DNA of 64,000 nt, taken from positions 1 through 64,000 of the forward strand of contig JAGVAB010000090.1 in assembly GCA_020060485.1 (NCBI GenBank), read 5' to 3'. Numbering within the stretch: the stretch's first letter is position 1; every line of letters starts with the position of its first letter. Positions 52,131 through 60,893 of the stretch are shown here, in pieces. The position numbers and the translations under genes were made by a program. The DNA comes from Anaerolineales bacterium (GTDB lineage Bacteria > Chloroflexota > Anaerolineae > Anaerolineales > Anaerolineaceae). A model generated the notes under the pieces. It made no database searches. It saw only the letters and a list, made by a program, of their open reading frames with translations, and was not told the DNA's origin.

Positions 52131-53600
52131 ATGTCCCCCAAGAGATTCAGCATTACCTTCATATCGTTGATCGTGCTTCTTGCTCTTGCTTTGAGCGCAT
52201 GCAGCCCGGCTGCTGCCCCGGTTGAGGCTCCTGCGCCAGTGGCAGAAGCAGCTGCCCCGGCAACCATTGTGGAAGAAGCACAACCTGTAGAACCCATTCT
52301 GGAAGTGGTTGGCAATGGGCAGACCCTGTCCTTCACTTTGGCAGAACTACAAGCCATGGCCGCCACCGAAGGCCAGGCCGGTATGGTCAGCAGCACCGGC
52401 GCCATCACTCCACCCGTTCCCCACAAAGGCATCTCACTCAAGCACCTAATGGAACAAGTAGGTGGTATGGAAGAAAGCATGGGCCTGTACATCGAAGCGA
52501 TTGACGGCTACGGCATCACCTTTTCCTATGAGCAGGTCATGTCCGGTGAATTCATCACCTATGACCCTGTCAACGGCCTTGAGATCAAGGCCGAAGGCCC
52601 ATTGACCGCCATCCTAGCCTATGAACGCGATGGTCAACTGACAGACCCCGTGCAGGACGGCCAATTGCGCGTGGTCGTTGTCAGCCCCAAAGCTGACAAC
52701 GTCATCGACGGTCACTGGATGGTCAAATGGGTCAACAAACTTGAGCTGAAAGAAGTGGCCGCCAACTGGTACCTGCATCTGGAAGGCGCCATCACCGAGG
52801 ACATGGACCGGGCAACCTTCGAATCCGGTTCCTCACCGCATTGCCACCTGGAAGTCTGGAAAGACAACAACGGCGATGAATGGATGGGCATGCCGCTATG
52901 GTATTTGCTGGGACGCGTGGATGATGAGAATCGCCACGAAAGCCGCGCCTTTAATGACAAGCTGGCCGAAGCCGGTTACACCATCACCCTCACCGCTGCC
53001 GACGGCTATAGCGTGGAGCTCAACAGCCAGGATGCAGCTTTCAACAATGAATGGATCGTTGCCTACAAGGTCAATGGCGAACCGCTGTCCGACAAGAATT
53101 ACCCTTTGCGCCTGGTCGGCAACGGTTTGACCAAAGGCCAAATGGTGGGCGCCATCGAGTCGATCAGCCTGGACATTGAAGCCTTGCCCGAAAGCAGTCC
53201 TCAAACACCACCCTCGGCTGATGCCCCTGCAGATCGGGACATGGAAGGCGACCTGGTCATCTCTGGTTTGGTGGATTTCAGCATGCCCTATAAATACACC
53301 GAACTCAAGGACATGGAACAGATCAAGATCAACACCAAGCACCCCAAGAAAGACGAAATGGTGGATTATGAAGGTGTGCGCCTGAACGACCTGCTCGCCA
53401 TGGCCAAACCTCAAGCCAGTGCCAAGACCGTCAAATTCATCTCTGCCGATGGCTATACCATCGAAGCGCCCTTGGCTGATGTGCTCGCCTGCAAGGATTG
53501 CCTGATCTCCTTTGGCGATGGTGAAACCTTGAACAGTGTCATGCCCGGTATGGAAAGCATGTTCTGGGCCAAAGACCTGGTGCAGATCGTTATCCAGTAA
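52131..53600 (+). CDS. Lipoprotein with molybdopterin-binding-like (sulfite oxidase fold) domains
   Basis: A 489-residue lipoprotein. The start follows AAGGAG, and the signal peptide ends LALSAC. After an Ala/Pro/Glu-rich linker there appear to be three repeats of a domain like the oxidoreductase molybdopterin-binding domain: about 60-205 (SFTLAELQAMAA, GISLKHLMEQVGG, LYIEAIDGYGITFSYEQV, LRVVVVSPKADNVIDGHWMVKWVNKLEL), 215-355 and 375-489 (YTELKDMEQIKI, GVRLNDLLAMAKP, VKFISADGYTIEAPL). The cofactor-binding Cys of true sulfite oxidases is not evident. Its position after a Moco-type leader and before wtpAB suggests a role with molybdenum or tungsten outside the cell. Confidence 0.75.
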   Translation: MSPKRFSITFISLIVLLALALSACSPAAAPVEAPAPVAEAAAPATIVEEAQPVEPILEVVGNGQTLSFTLAELQAMAATEGQAGMVSSTGAITPPVPHKGISLKHLMEQVGGMEESMGLYIEAIDGYGITFSYEQVMSGEFITYDPVNGLEIKAEGPLTAILAYERDGQLTDPVQDGQLRVVVVSPKADNVIDGHWMVKWVNKLELKEVAANWYLHLEGAITEDMDRATFESGSSPHCHLEVWKDNNGDEWMGMPLWYLLGRVDDENRHESRAFNDKLAEAGYTITLTAADGYSVELNSQDAAFNNEWIVAYKVNGEPLSDKNYPLRLVGNGLTKGQMVGAIESISLDIEALPESSPQTPPSADAPADRDMEGDLVISGLVDFSMPYKYTELKDMEQIKINTKHPKKDEMVDYEGVRLNDLLAMAKPQASAKTVKFISADGYTIEAPLADVLACKDCLISFGDGETLNSVMPGMESMFWAKDLVQIVIQ

Positions 53601-53613
53601 CCAATCTGTAAAG

Positions 53614-53643
53614 AAAGGTGGGCAGATTTTTGCCCACCTTTTT
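53614..53643 (+). terminator. Hairpin terminator between the lipoprotein gene and wtpA
   Basis: AAAGGTGGGCA (53614-53624) pairs with TGCCCACCTTT (53631-53641), loop GATTTT, then TT. wtpA starts 19 bases later, so this may act as an attenuator that sets the ratio between the genes. Confidence 0.75.
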
Positions 53644-53661
53644 CAAATCCTGAAAGCCACT

Positions 53662-54729
53662 ATGAAATCTTTGCTTCTAAAATTCTCCATCCTGGCCCTG
53701 TTATTGCCGCTTCTTGCCGGGTGCGCTCCCCAGGCCAAAACCCCGCTGGTGGTGTTTGCTGCTGGCAGCCTGATTGTGCCGCTGCACGAGATTGAAACTG
53801 CTTTTGAACAGCAGCACCCTGATGTGGACCTGCGCACCGAATATCACGGCAGCATTCAGGTGCTGCGCCACTCCTCCGAACTGCATGAAGCAATCGACGT
53901 GATCTTGAGCGCCGACCATGCCCTCATCCCCATGTTAATGTACTCCCAAACCATGCCGGACACCGATATTCCCTACGCTGACTGGAATTTGAAATTTGCC
54001 ACCAACCGCATGGCTCTGGCCTACACCGAAAACAGTCGTTATGCGGATGAGATTACAAGCGAAAACTGGTATGAGATTCTCAGCCGGGGGGATGTGCGCA
54101 TCGGCTTGGCCGACCCGCGCTTTGATGCTTCTGGTTATCGCACCCTGATGCTGATCAAACTAGCCGAGAAACACTACCAGCGCCAGGACATCTTCTCCGA
54201 CATCTTCAGCGGCCAGTTCAACAACCCTATCCGCGACCTCGACCGCCCGCAGCAAACAACCATCCTCGTGCCTGAGATCCTCTCCACCCGTTCCTCATCC
54301 AGGATATATCTGCGCGGCTCCAGCATCCAGTTGCTCAGTCTGCTGGAATCGGGTGACATTGATTATGCTTTCGAATACCAGAGTGTGATCGAGCAGCACG
54401 GCCTGCGGGAGATCAGCCTGCCCGACCCGGTCAATATGGGCAGCGCCAACCATCTGCCGGAATATGAACAGGTGCAGGTGCTGCTGGATTTTCAGCGGTT
54501 CGCCACGGTCAAGCCCGAATTCAAGGGTGAGGTGATCACTTACGGACTCACCATTCCAGCCAATGCCCCCAACCCTGAACTGGCCGCCGAATACATCCAG
54601 TTCCTGTTCAGCGACCAGGGCCGGGCAATCATGAATGCCAATCACCACCCTCTGCTGGATCCTGCCACCGTCGACCGGCATGAAAACCTGCCGCCTGCCT
54701 TGCAGCCATTTGCTGCACCCGGAGAATGA
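53662..54729 (+). CDS. wtpA: Tungstate/molybdate-binding protein WtpA
   Basis: A 355-residue lipoprotein of the Wtp family that captures tungstate or molybdate outside the membrane. Signal peptide ends LLAGC. Family segments are VVFAAGSLIVPLHEIE, VILSADHALIPMLMY, DWNLKFATNRMALAYTENS, ENWYEILSRGDVRIGLADP and GYRTLMLIKLAE. These follow archaeal WtpA closely. ATG 53662 lies 19 bases after a terminator-like hairpin; the longer frame from 53536 overlaps the previous gene. Its last codon overlaps the start of wtpB (ATGA). Confidence 0.92.
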   Translation: MKSLLLKFSILALLLPLLAGCAPQAKTPLVVFAAGSLIVPLHEIETAFEQQHPDVDLRTEYHGSIQVLRHSSELHEAIDVILSADHALIPMLMYSQTMPDTDIPYADWNLKFATNRMALAYTENSRYADEITSENWYEILSRGDVRIGLADPRFDASGYRTLMLIKLAEKHYQRQDIFSDIFSGQFNNPIRDLDRPQQTTILVPEILSTRSSSRIYLRGSSIQLLSLLESGDIDYAFEYQSVIEQHGLREISLPDPVNMGSANHLPEYEQVQVLLDFQRFATVKPEFKGEVITYGLTIPANAPNPELAAEYIQFLFSDQGRAIMNANHHPLLDPATVDRHENLPPALQPFAAPGE

Positions 54730-55520
54730 ATTTGGTCAGCCGCCGGCAGTGGTTCACCATCCTGCTCACCTTTCTGGCCAGCCTGGCATTAATGTTTGTT
54801 ATCCTGCCGTTGGCGGTCACCGTGCTGGCTACCAGCCCGTCCGAGCTGTGGCTGGTACTGGGCGACCGCGAAGTCCTGCGTTCGATGGGCACCACCTTCC
54901 TGGCCGGGGTGCTTGCCACCGGGGCCGGGGTGATCATCGGCGTACCTCTGGCCTGGGTGCTGGCCCGCCAGCACTTTCCCGCCAAAGGTTTGGTGGAAGG
55001 TATCGTCACCTTGCCGGTCATCATCCCCCACACCGCCGCCGGTATCGCCCTGTTGATGGTCTTTGGCAGCCGCGGCATCCTGGGCAGCGCCTTCCAGAGG
55101 GTGGGTATCTTTTTCGTTGACCAATTGGCCGGAGTAGTGGTAGCCATGCTGTTTGTCGGTCTGCCCTTCCTGGTTACCGCCAGCCGCGAGGCCTTTGCCG
55201 CCGTGGACACCGAGATGGAAAAAGCAGCGATGATCGACGGCGCCAATCAATGGCAGGTTTTTGTGCATGTCACCCTGCCCCAGGCCTGGCGCGGCGTCAC
55301 CGCCGGGGCGATGATGATGTGGGCGCGCGGCATCAGCGAATTTGGGGCGGTGGCCATCCTGGCCTATCACCCCAAGATCGTACCGGTGCTGGTCTTCGAG
55401 CGCTTCCAGGGCTTTGGTCTGTCCGCCGCCCGGCCCATCGCGGTCATCCTCATCCTGGCTGTGCTGATTGTGTATGTTGGATTGCGCCTGATTGCTAATC
55501 TGAGAAATAATCACCAATAA
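54726..55520 (+). CDS. wtpB: Tungstate/molybdate ABC transporter permease WtpB
   Basis: A 264-residue permease with about six transmembrane helices. The EAA loop that contacts the ATPase is EMEKAAMIDGANQWQVFVHVTLP; PVIIPHTAAGIALL is typical of ModB/WtpB. The start follows GGAG and overlaps the wtpA stop. The ATPase partner is not in this operon; the ModF-like double ATPase at 50165 is the only candidate in the window. Confidence 0.92.
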   Translation: MNLVSRRQWFTILLTFLASLALMFVILPLAVTVLATSPSELWLVLGDREVLRSMGTTFLAGVLATGAGVIIGVPLAWVLARQHFPAKGLVEGIVTLPVIIPHTAAGIALLMVFGSRGILGSAFQRVGIFFVDQLAGVVVAMLFVGLPFLVTASREAFAAVDTEMEKAAMIDGANQWQVFVHVTLPQAWRGVTAGAMMMWARGISEFGAVAILAYHPKIVPVLVFERFQGFGLSAARPIAVILILAVLIVYVGLRLIANLRNNHQ

Positions 55521-55918
55521 ATTCCCACCTCCTCCGTAGTGGCGAAGTGCGCATCCTCCAGTCCGAAAGGCCCCCTATCAAGAGGGTAATAGAATTATTC
55601 TGAGCTGTCGATAATTTTTGTCAAGAATTTAAACCCAAGCAGCAGGAGTATTGTTTTCTTCGGATCGTATCACGAACTTGGCCAGTAACTTTTTGTGCTT
55701 TGGATTGTTTTTGTCGTTCAGAGTCATTTATCCATCACTTTCTGCGGCACAATGTTTTGATGACGGCATTGTAAGCAAAGAACTGATGCTTAATAACCTT
55801 AATGGGCATCTTATTAACCATCTTTTTTGTATAATATGAGCACATAGCTTTTATGCTGCGATTTTTGCAGCATATCACCTGGTTGGGCACATATACAATA
55901 GACACGGGAGAGACAAAA
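55521..55918. other. Transition into an AT-rich island
   Basis: No gene is supported over 398 bases. Composition changes from GC-rich to AT-rich at about 55580. A small hydrophobic frame at 55651-55839 has no ribosome site. TATAAT at 55830-55835 may be a promoter element for the DUF1189 gene. Confidence 0.4.
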
Positions 55919-56791
55919 GTGGAGAATAATTTGAATATTCTTGACTCACAAAATGAGCATGAAAAAGGATTTGTTTCAAATATGTTGTGGTTACTGAAAG
56001 GGTTTGCATTCCCGTGTTGGAGTCGAACATTTTACAAAAAAGCAACCGAGAAAAAGGTAATCATAGCTGTTGTATTTTTCTTTATTTTCGCATTTGTCCA
56101 AACTTCAGTAACAGCAATTCAAGTAGCTATTGCAATGAAGTCTGTGGGCAGTGAGATCAGCAGAGCATATGAAAGTGGAAAATTTCCAACAATTACTATT
56201 AAAGATGGGATAGCTAGTGTTGATGGGACAGAACCATATATCTTTTCAAGCAAAAGAGATGTGTTAGCAATTGACACAACAGGAAATACTCAAGAAATTG
56301 ATACAAAAGCATATAGTCGAGGTCTGCTCTTAACCCGCGCAGAGATACATTTTGTAAATGAAGATGGCTATCAAGTACTTCCATTAGCTGATCTCCACGA
56401 ATCTTTCGGAAATCCAATCCTGATTGACAAAACTCAGGCTCTTGATTTGTGGCAGAAAGTTGCACTTGCAATAAATTTGATAGCGACAATTGGTGTATTT
56501 TTATGGAATTCATTGGTTAAGTTTGCCTATATCGCACTACTTGGACTGGTTGTTTGGGGCATTATTTCGATAAAGCGTCAAGGAACAGGTTTTGAAATAA
56601 TTCTGATTACAGGTATTTATGCAAATGTTCCAACTCTATATATCAGCTTTATTCTTAAGAAAGTAGGGGTGAGTTTTTTCGGCTTGTATACTTTGCTGCT
56701 GATAATAATATGGGCAATTGCGCTGCGCTTTGTTCTAAAAGAAAAAGACAAAGACTTAAGTACACCGGATTCAGAAGCGGTATCAATATAA
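55919..56791 (+). CDS. DUF1189-type membrane protein
   Basis: A 290-residue protein with one hydrophobic segment near residues 47-65 (VIIAVVFFFIFAFVQTS), an exposed domain of about 110 residues and four helices at the end. This is the DUF1189 (YxlF/MalA-like) layout best known from Firmicutes. The GTG at 55919 follows GGGAGAGA; the frame is open to 55853. It is AT-rich with codon use unlike the wtp genes, so recent acquisition is likely. Function unknown. Confidence 0.65.
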   Translation: MENNLNILDSQNEHEKGFVSNMLWLLKGFAFPCWSRTFYKKATEKKVIIAVVFFFIFAFVQTSVTAIQVAIAMKSVGSEISRAYESGKFPTITIKDGIASVDGTEPYIFSSKRDVLAIDTTGNTQEIDTKAYSRGLLLTRAEIHFVNEDGYQVLPLADLHESFGNPILIDKTQALDLWQKVALAINLIATIGVFLWNSLVKFAYIALLGLVVWGIISIKRQGTGFEIILITGIYANVPTLYISFILKKVGVSFFGLYTLLLIIIWAIALRFVLKEKDKDLSTPDSEAVSI

Positions 56792-56915
56792 ACGAAAATA
56801 GAATCCAGTATGAAGTATGTACCTGACCCCGTGTTAAGCTGACCCGCCTTCTGTTCATAGGATTCGACGCGATTTTTATTGTTTTCGTTTCGGGCAATAT
56901 TTTTCTTGGAGACGA

Positions 56916-57596
56916 ATGAAACCAACTAACTTGTCAGTGCGTTTTGCAAAAAGACTCTTTATCGGCTTTGTATTATCTTCTATTATATTGGTTGGTTGTG
57001 ACACACAATGCGACATAAATTCAATGGATATTATTTCCCGTTCGGAATGGGGAGCGCTTGAACCTGATGTACAAGGATCAATAGAGGGTGAATATGATGC
57101 TGTTCAAAACCCTGGCGGCTGGTTTGAATACGGCACACCATTACCACAAATACTAAATACAATCGTGGTTCATCATTCAGCATTGCCATTGAGTGATGGG
57201 CCATTGGAAATTCAGCAGAAACATATGGACTTCAAGGGTTATGCGGATATTGGATACCATTATTTGATAGATGAAGATGGCAACATATATGAAGGGCGCA
57301 GTTTGAATGTGCGTGGCGCGCACACAGGCGGATATAACACAGGTTCTATTGGTATTGTGTTGTTAGGCAATTTTGAGGAAACTGAGCCAACAGAAGCGCA
57401 AATATCCAGTTTTTTACAGTTAAGCCAGTGTTTGAGAGATGAATACCAAATAACGCATATTGCCGGACATCGAGATTTCCAACCAGAAGAAACCGTATGT
57501 CCAGGCAAGAATCTTGAAACTTTATTATCAGGATTCGCGCAAGACTTAAGTTTGGAATTTGGTACGCAAGGGTATGTTGGTCCATCAAACCAATAA
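56916..57596 (+). CDS. PGRP/amidase_2-type N-acetylmuramoyl-L-alanine amidase lipoprotein
   Basis: A 226-residue lipoprotein with signal peptide ending ILVGC (Cys28). The zinc site of type 2 amidases is complete: His86 in VVHHSA, His185 in AGHRDF and Cys195 in VCPGKN. The Tyr of GYHYLI and RSEWGA near the N-terminus are also conserved. It should cleave the lactyl-peptide bond in peptidoglycan, in the cell wall or in prey or competitor wall fragments. The start follows GGAG. It shares the AT-rich composition of the DUF1189 gene 125 bases upstream. Confidence 0.9.
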   Translation: MKPTNLSVRFAKRLFIGFVLSSIILVGCDTQCDINSMDIISRSEWGALEPDVQGSIEGEYDAVQNPGGWFEYGTPLPQILNTIVVHHSALPLSDGPLEIQQKHMDFKGYADIGYHYLIDEDGNIYEGRSLNVRGAHTGGYNTGSIGIVLLGNFEETEPTEAQISSFLQLSQCLRDEYQITHIAGHRDFQPEETVCPGKNLETLLSGFAQDLSLEFGTQGYVGPSNQ

Positions 57597-57822
57597 GCAA
57601 ATTCATATTTGTTTTCGCATTTATCTGTAAAAAAGGGAACAAATGAAAAAAAGCACCCTATATCCATCCATATTTCCCCCCGCCTTCGTATTGGCGACGC
57701 AAACGTCGCCAGTCCTCACCCCGAACACCCCTCGCCATAATAAATCAAGTTGGTTCCATCGTAGGAGCAGGTCAATGACCTGTCCGCCCTCCGCCACAAA
57801 CTCACCCCCGTAACCAAAATCA

Positions 57823-57853
57823 TTACAACAATGAGCCTCCACCTCTGTATAAT
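57823..57853 (+). promoter_or_regulatory. Candidate promoter of the EEP-domain gene
   Basis: TTACAA (57823-57828) and a perfect TATAAT (57848-57853) with a long 19-base spacer, about 42 bases before the start codon. Confidence 0.35.
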
Positions 57854-57894
57854 AGAACTATGCATCCTCCTCACCCACCCAAAGGATGGTCCCC

Positions 57895-58971
57895 ATGCCT
57901 TTCTATCAAGATATTGACCCCAAAGCTGAATACAGCCCGCGGCTGCTGGACCGCTTGCTGGCCCTGCGCCGGCAGCTCGACCAGGAAATCCCCGCCCGCA
58001 CCCAAGCCGAGACCCTGCTGCTGGCTACCTGGAACATCCGCGAATTCGACTCGCCCGCTTATGGCCCACGCCTGCCGGAAGCCCTCTACTACATCGCCGA
58101 GATCATCGCCCGCTTCGACCTGGTAGCCGTGCAGGAGGTGCGCCGTGATCTGGAGGCCCTTAAACGACTGTGCGCCATCCTCGGCGGCCACTGGAAATAT
58201 CTCATCACCGATGTGACCGAAGGCGACCGCGGCAACGATGAGCGCATGGCCTTTCTGTATGACACGCGCAAGGTGTCCTTCGGCGGCCTGGCCGGCCAAC
58301 TGGTGCTGCCGCCGCTTAGACTGAAGGACGAGAACGGTAAAACCGTGTACCAGCCGGTTTCGCAGATCGCCCGCACACCTTTCATGTGCGGTTTTCAGGC
58401 CGGATGGACGCGTTTCGTCCTGGCCACGATACATATCCTCTATGGAAACAGCTCGGCCAACGACCCCGAGCGGGTGGAGGAGATCCGTCAGGTGGCCCAA
58501 TCCCTGCGCAGCCAGGCCCTCGACAAACATGTCTGGGCGCACAACTTCATCCTGCTGGGCGACTTCAATATCTTCGCCCCTCAAGACAGCACCATGCAGG
58601 CCCTGACCGAAGCCGGTTTCATCGTGCCGCCCAAACTGCAAAATTTACCCTCCAACATCCCCCAGACCAAATACTACGACCAGATTGCCTTTCGTGTCCG
58701 CGACGAGCATTTTGCCACGGCCAACCAGGGCGGTATCTTCAACTATTACAAGACGGTCTTTCGCCCTGAGGATGAAGCTGTCTATGTTCCCTACATGGGC
58801 AAGTCCTATCATTTCACCTCCAGTAACCAGCCGCGCCAGGACAAAAGCGCCTACTACCTCAACTACTGGCGCACGCATCAAATGTCAGATCATCTGCCAA
58901 TGTGGGTTGAACTCAGAATCGATTATTCGGATGATTATTTAAGGCGTAAACTGCAAGCAGCCGACGCCTGA
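57895..58971 (+). CDS. Endonuclease/exonuclease/phosphatase-family protein
   Basis: A 358-residue protein of the EEP (DNase I-like) fold. The Mg2+ and catalytic motifs are all visible: LLATWNIREFDSP, LVAVQEVRRDLEAL, ILLGDFNIFAPQ, YDQIAFRV and SDHLPMWVELRID. It has no signal peptide, so it is probably cytoplasmic, acting on nucleic acid or a phosphoester. ATG 57895 has AAAGGATGG at suitable distance; ATG 57886 lies on top of that site. GC-rich again, marking the end of the AT-rich island. The DUF1905 gene follows after 25 bases. Confidence 0.85.
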   Translation: MPFYQDIDPKAEYSPRLLDRLLALRRQLDQEIPARTQAETLLLATWNIREFDSPAYGPRLPEALYYIAEIIARFDLVAVQEVRRDLEALKRLCAILGGHWKYLITDVTEGDRGNDERMAFLYDTRKVSFGGLAGQLVLPPLRLKDENGKTVYQPVSQIARTPFMCGFQAGWTRFVLATIHILYGNSSANDPERVEEIRQVAQSLRSQALDKHVWAHNFILLGDFNIFAPQDSTMQALTEAGFIVPPKLQNLPSNIPQTKYYDQIAFRVRDEHFATANQGGIFNYYKTVFRPEDEAVYVPYMGKSYHFTSSNQPRQDKSAYYLNYWRTHQMSDHLPMWVELRIDYSDDYLRRKLQAADA

Positions 58972-58996
58972 AACGGATGACTTGAAAAGACAATGC

Positions 58997-59479
58997 ATGA
59001 AACTTAAGAATCCTGGAAAACTGGTTTTCGAGGCCGAAATCATTGCCGAAGAAAATAGCGGCGGTGCTTTTGTCAAATTCCCTTATGAAGTTGAAGAATT
59101 GTTTGGCACACGCGGCCGCGTACCTGTCCTGGCAACCTTTGACGGGGAGCCCTATCGCGGCTCACTGGTCAAGATGGGCATGGATTGCCACCTGCTGCTG
59201 GTCCTCAAAGACATCCGCCAGAAGATCGGCAAACAGGCCGGTGACTTGGTTCAGATCACCGTGGAACTTGACGACCAGATGCGGGTCATCGAAATACCCC
59301 GGGATTTCCAGACAACGCTGGATGACAACGCCAAAGCCAATGAGATGTTCAAGCAGCTCTCTTATTCGCATCAACGCGACTATGTTCTGTGGATTGAAGA
59401 AGCAAAAAAAGAAACAACCCGCCAGCGGCGGCGGCTGAAAGCTGTGGAACTGCTTGCTGCAGGCAAGCGTTTGAAATAA
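58997..59479 (+). CDS. DUF1905 / YdeI (OmdA)-like protein
   Basis: A 160-residue protein. Residues 8-95 are a DUF1905 beta-barrel (FEAEIIAEENSGGAFVKFP, GSLVKMGMDCHLLLVLKDIR). The C-terminal 55 residues (SYSHQRDYVLWIEEAKKETTR) are the YdeI/OmpD-associated helical tail known as a bacteriocin-protection domain. The biochemical role is unsettled. Start ATG 58997; an upstream TTG at 58982 is possible. The gene ends six bases before a MITE-like element. Confidence 0.83.
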   Translation: MKLKNPGKLVFEAEIIAEENSGGAFVKFPYEVEELFGTRGRVPVLATFDGEPYRGSLVKMGMDCHLLLVLKDIRQKIGKQAGDLVQITVELDDQMRVIEIPRDFQTTLDDNAKANEMFKQLSYSHQRDYVLWIEEAKKETTRQRRRLKAVELLAAGKRLK

Positions 59480-59484
59480 ACCTG

Positions 59485-59678
59485 GCCACCTGACATTTTG
59501 TCATTGCGAAATGGGGCAAAATGCCATCTTTTGAGAGCAACTCCCGACAATTTTGCCCCATTGAAGCAATCTCCCTGACAGTTTTGGGGATCGCCACAGC
59601 CCGAGGAAAGCACTCGGGCTTCGCGAAGACAGAAAAATTTTCTTTTTGAAATGAGCGTACGGTTAACTGTCAGGTGGC
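59485..59678. mobile_element. MITE-like element with 11-bp inverted repeats
   Basis: GCCACCTGACA (59485-59495) is repeated inverted at 59668-59678, bounding 194 bp without a coding frame. Inside are a 13-bp inverted repeat (AATGGGGCAAAAT near 59510 and its complement near 59552), a hairpin AGCCCGAG / CTCGGGCT near 59599-59621, and the TCATTGCGA ... GAAGCAATCTCC repeat shared with the 33.5-kb element. No clear target duplication is seen. The ends differ from those of the 33.5-kb element, so a different transposase would be needed. Confidence 0.65.
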
Positions 59679-59701
59679 TAGAAAGAAAAAAACCTTTCGC
59701 A

Positions 59702-59738
59702 CCCCACCATACTTCTTTTTCACGGCAAATCCCGGAGA
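59702..59738 (-). repeat. Dispersed intergenic repeat, copy C
   Basis: On the minus strand reads TCTCCGGGATTTGCCGTG then AAAAAGAAGTATGGTGGGG; aligns with copies at 43384 and 27650. It lies upstream of the homoserine dehydrogenase gene. Confidence 0.55.
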
Positions 59739-59820
59739 GCTTTCGGTTTTTCAACCAGCTTGATCGCCAGTTTTGATATACTTAATCATCCCTTCCCTCC
59801 AGGAGAAAAAGAAAAAAATT

Positions 59821-60867
59821 ATGTCCCCTTCATCAATCAAAATATTACGGATCGCATTGGCCGGTTTCGGCAACGTCGGCCAGGCTTTCGCCCAATTGCT
59901 GATGAACAAAGAAAAGACATTGGCACAGGATTTCGACCTGCGCTGCATCATCACCGGCATCAGCACCGGCCGTCATGGCACGGCCATCAACCCGCAGGGC
60001 ATCGACCTGCCTGCCGCCCTGCAACTGGCTGCTTCCGGTGGAACACTGGATGCCTTGAGCACTGTCACCGCCCCGGCCAGCACGCTGGACTTCATCCGCA
60101 GCTGTCCGGCAGATGTTCTGATCGAAATTTCCCCGGTCAACCATCTCACCGGCCAGCCGGCTGCCAGCCATCTCCAGGCGGCCCTGGAGATGGGCATGCA
60201 TGCCATCACTGCCAACAAAGGCCCGGTGGTGCACGCCTATCAGGAATTGACCCAATTGGCCCAGTCCACCGGCAAACGATTCTTATTCGAGGCAGCCGTG
60301 ATGGATGGTGCGCCCATTTTCTCGCTCTTTCGCGGGCCGCTGCCTGCCGCCGAACTGCGCGGCTTTCATGGCATTCTCAATTCCTGCACCAATCTTCTGC
60401 TGGAGCGCATGGAAAGCGGCGAGACCCTGGAAGAAGCCGTGGCCTATGGCAGCTCCATCGGCATCACCGAAACCGATCCCTCAGCCGACATCGACGGCTG
60501 GGACGCGGCCATCAAGGTGGCTGCCCTGGTCACAGTGCTGATGAAAACCCAGCTCAAACCGCAGGACATCCAGCGCCAGGGTATCCGTGGCGTCACCCCG
60601 CAGGATATTGCCCAGGCCCGCCAGGCTGGCGAACGCTGGAAACTGGTCTGCCAGGCCCGCCGCACACCTGAAGGTGTGCAGGCCAGCGTACTGCCCCAAC
60701 GGGTTGGCCCGGACTCGCCGCTCTACACCGTGGGCGGCACAAGTTCCTTTGTCCAGTTTGAGATGGACGTGCTGCCTGGCCTGGGGATCATTGAGGGCAA
60801 TCCCGGCCCGCAGACCACTGCCTACGGCCTGCTGGCCGACCTGTTGAATGCTGTGCGCGGCCAGTAA
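59821..60867 (+). CDS. hom: Homoserine dehydrogenase
   Basis: A 348-residue NAD(P)-dependent enzyme of threonine and methionine synthesis, reducing aspartate semialdehyde to homoserine. The Rossmann motif is LAGFGNVGQAF, the second signature is ITANKGPVVHAY, and the substrate region has FHGILNSCTNLLL, then TDPSADIDGWDAAIKVA. It lacks the C-terminal ACT regulatory domain of the longer type and so is probably not feedback-inhibited that way. ATG 59821 is supported by homology; AGGAG lies rather far upstream (15 bases). Confidence 0.92.
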   Translation: MSPSSIKILRIALAGFGNVGQAFAQLLMNKEKTLAQDFDLRCIITGISTGRHGTAINPQGIDLPAALQLAASGGTLDALSTVTAPASTLDFIRSCPADVLIEISPVNHLTGQPAASHLQAALEMGMHAITANKGPVVHAYQELTQLAQSTGKRFLFEAAVMDGAPIFSLFRGPLPAAELRGFHGILNSCTNLLLERMESGETLEEAVAYGSSIGITETDPSADIDGWDAAIKVAALVTVLMKTQLKPQDIQRQGIRGVTPQDIAQARQAGERWKLVCQARRTPEGVQASVLPQRVGPDSPLYTVGGTSSFVQFEMDVLPGLGIIEGNPGPQTTAYGLLADLLNAVRGQ

Positions 60868-60893
60868 CCCCCCAGCAGTTGGAGCCAACCTAG

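Noticed and set aside
56833..56839. GTTAAGC as an attC box in the second AT-rich island
   Set aside because: A single 7-base match with no partner box nearby is expected by chance.
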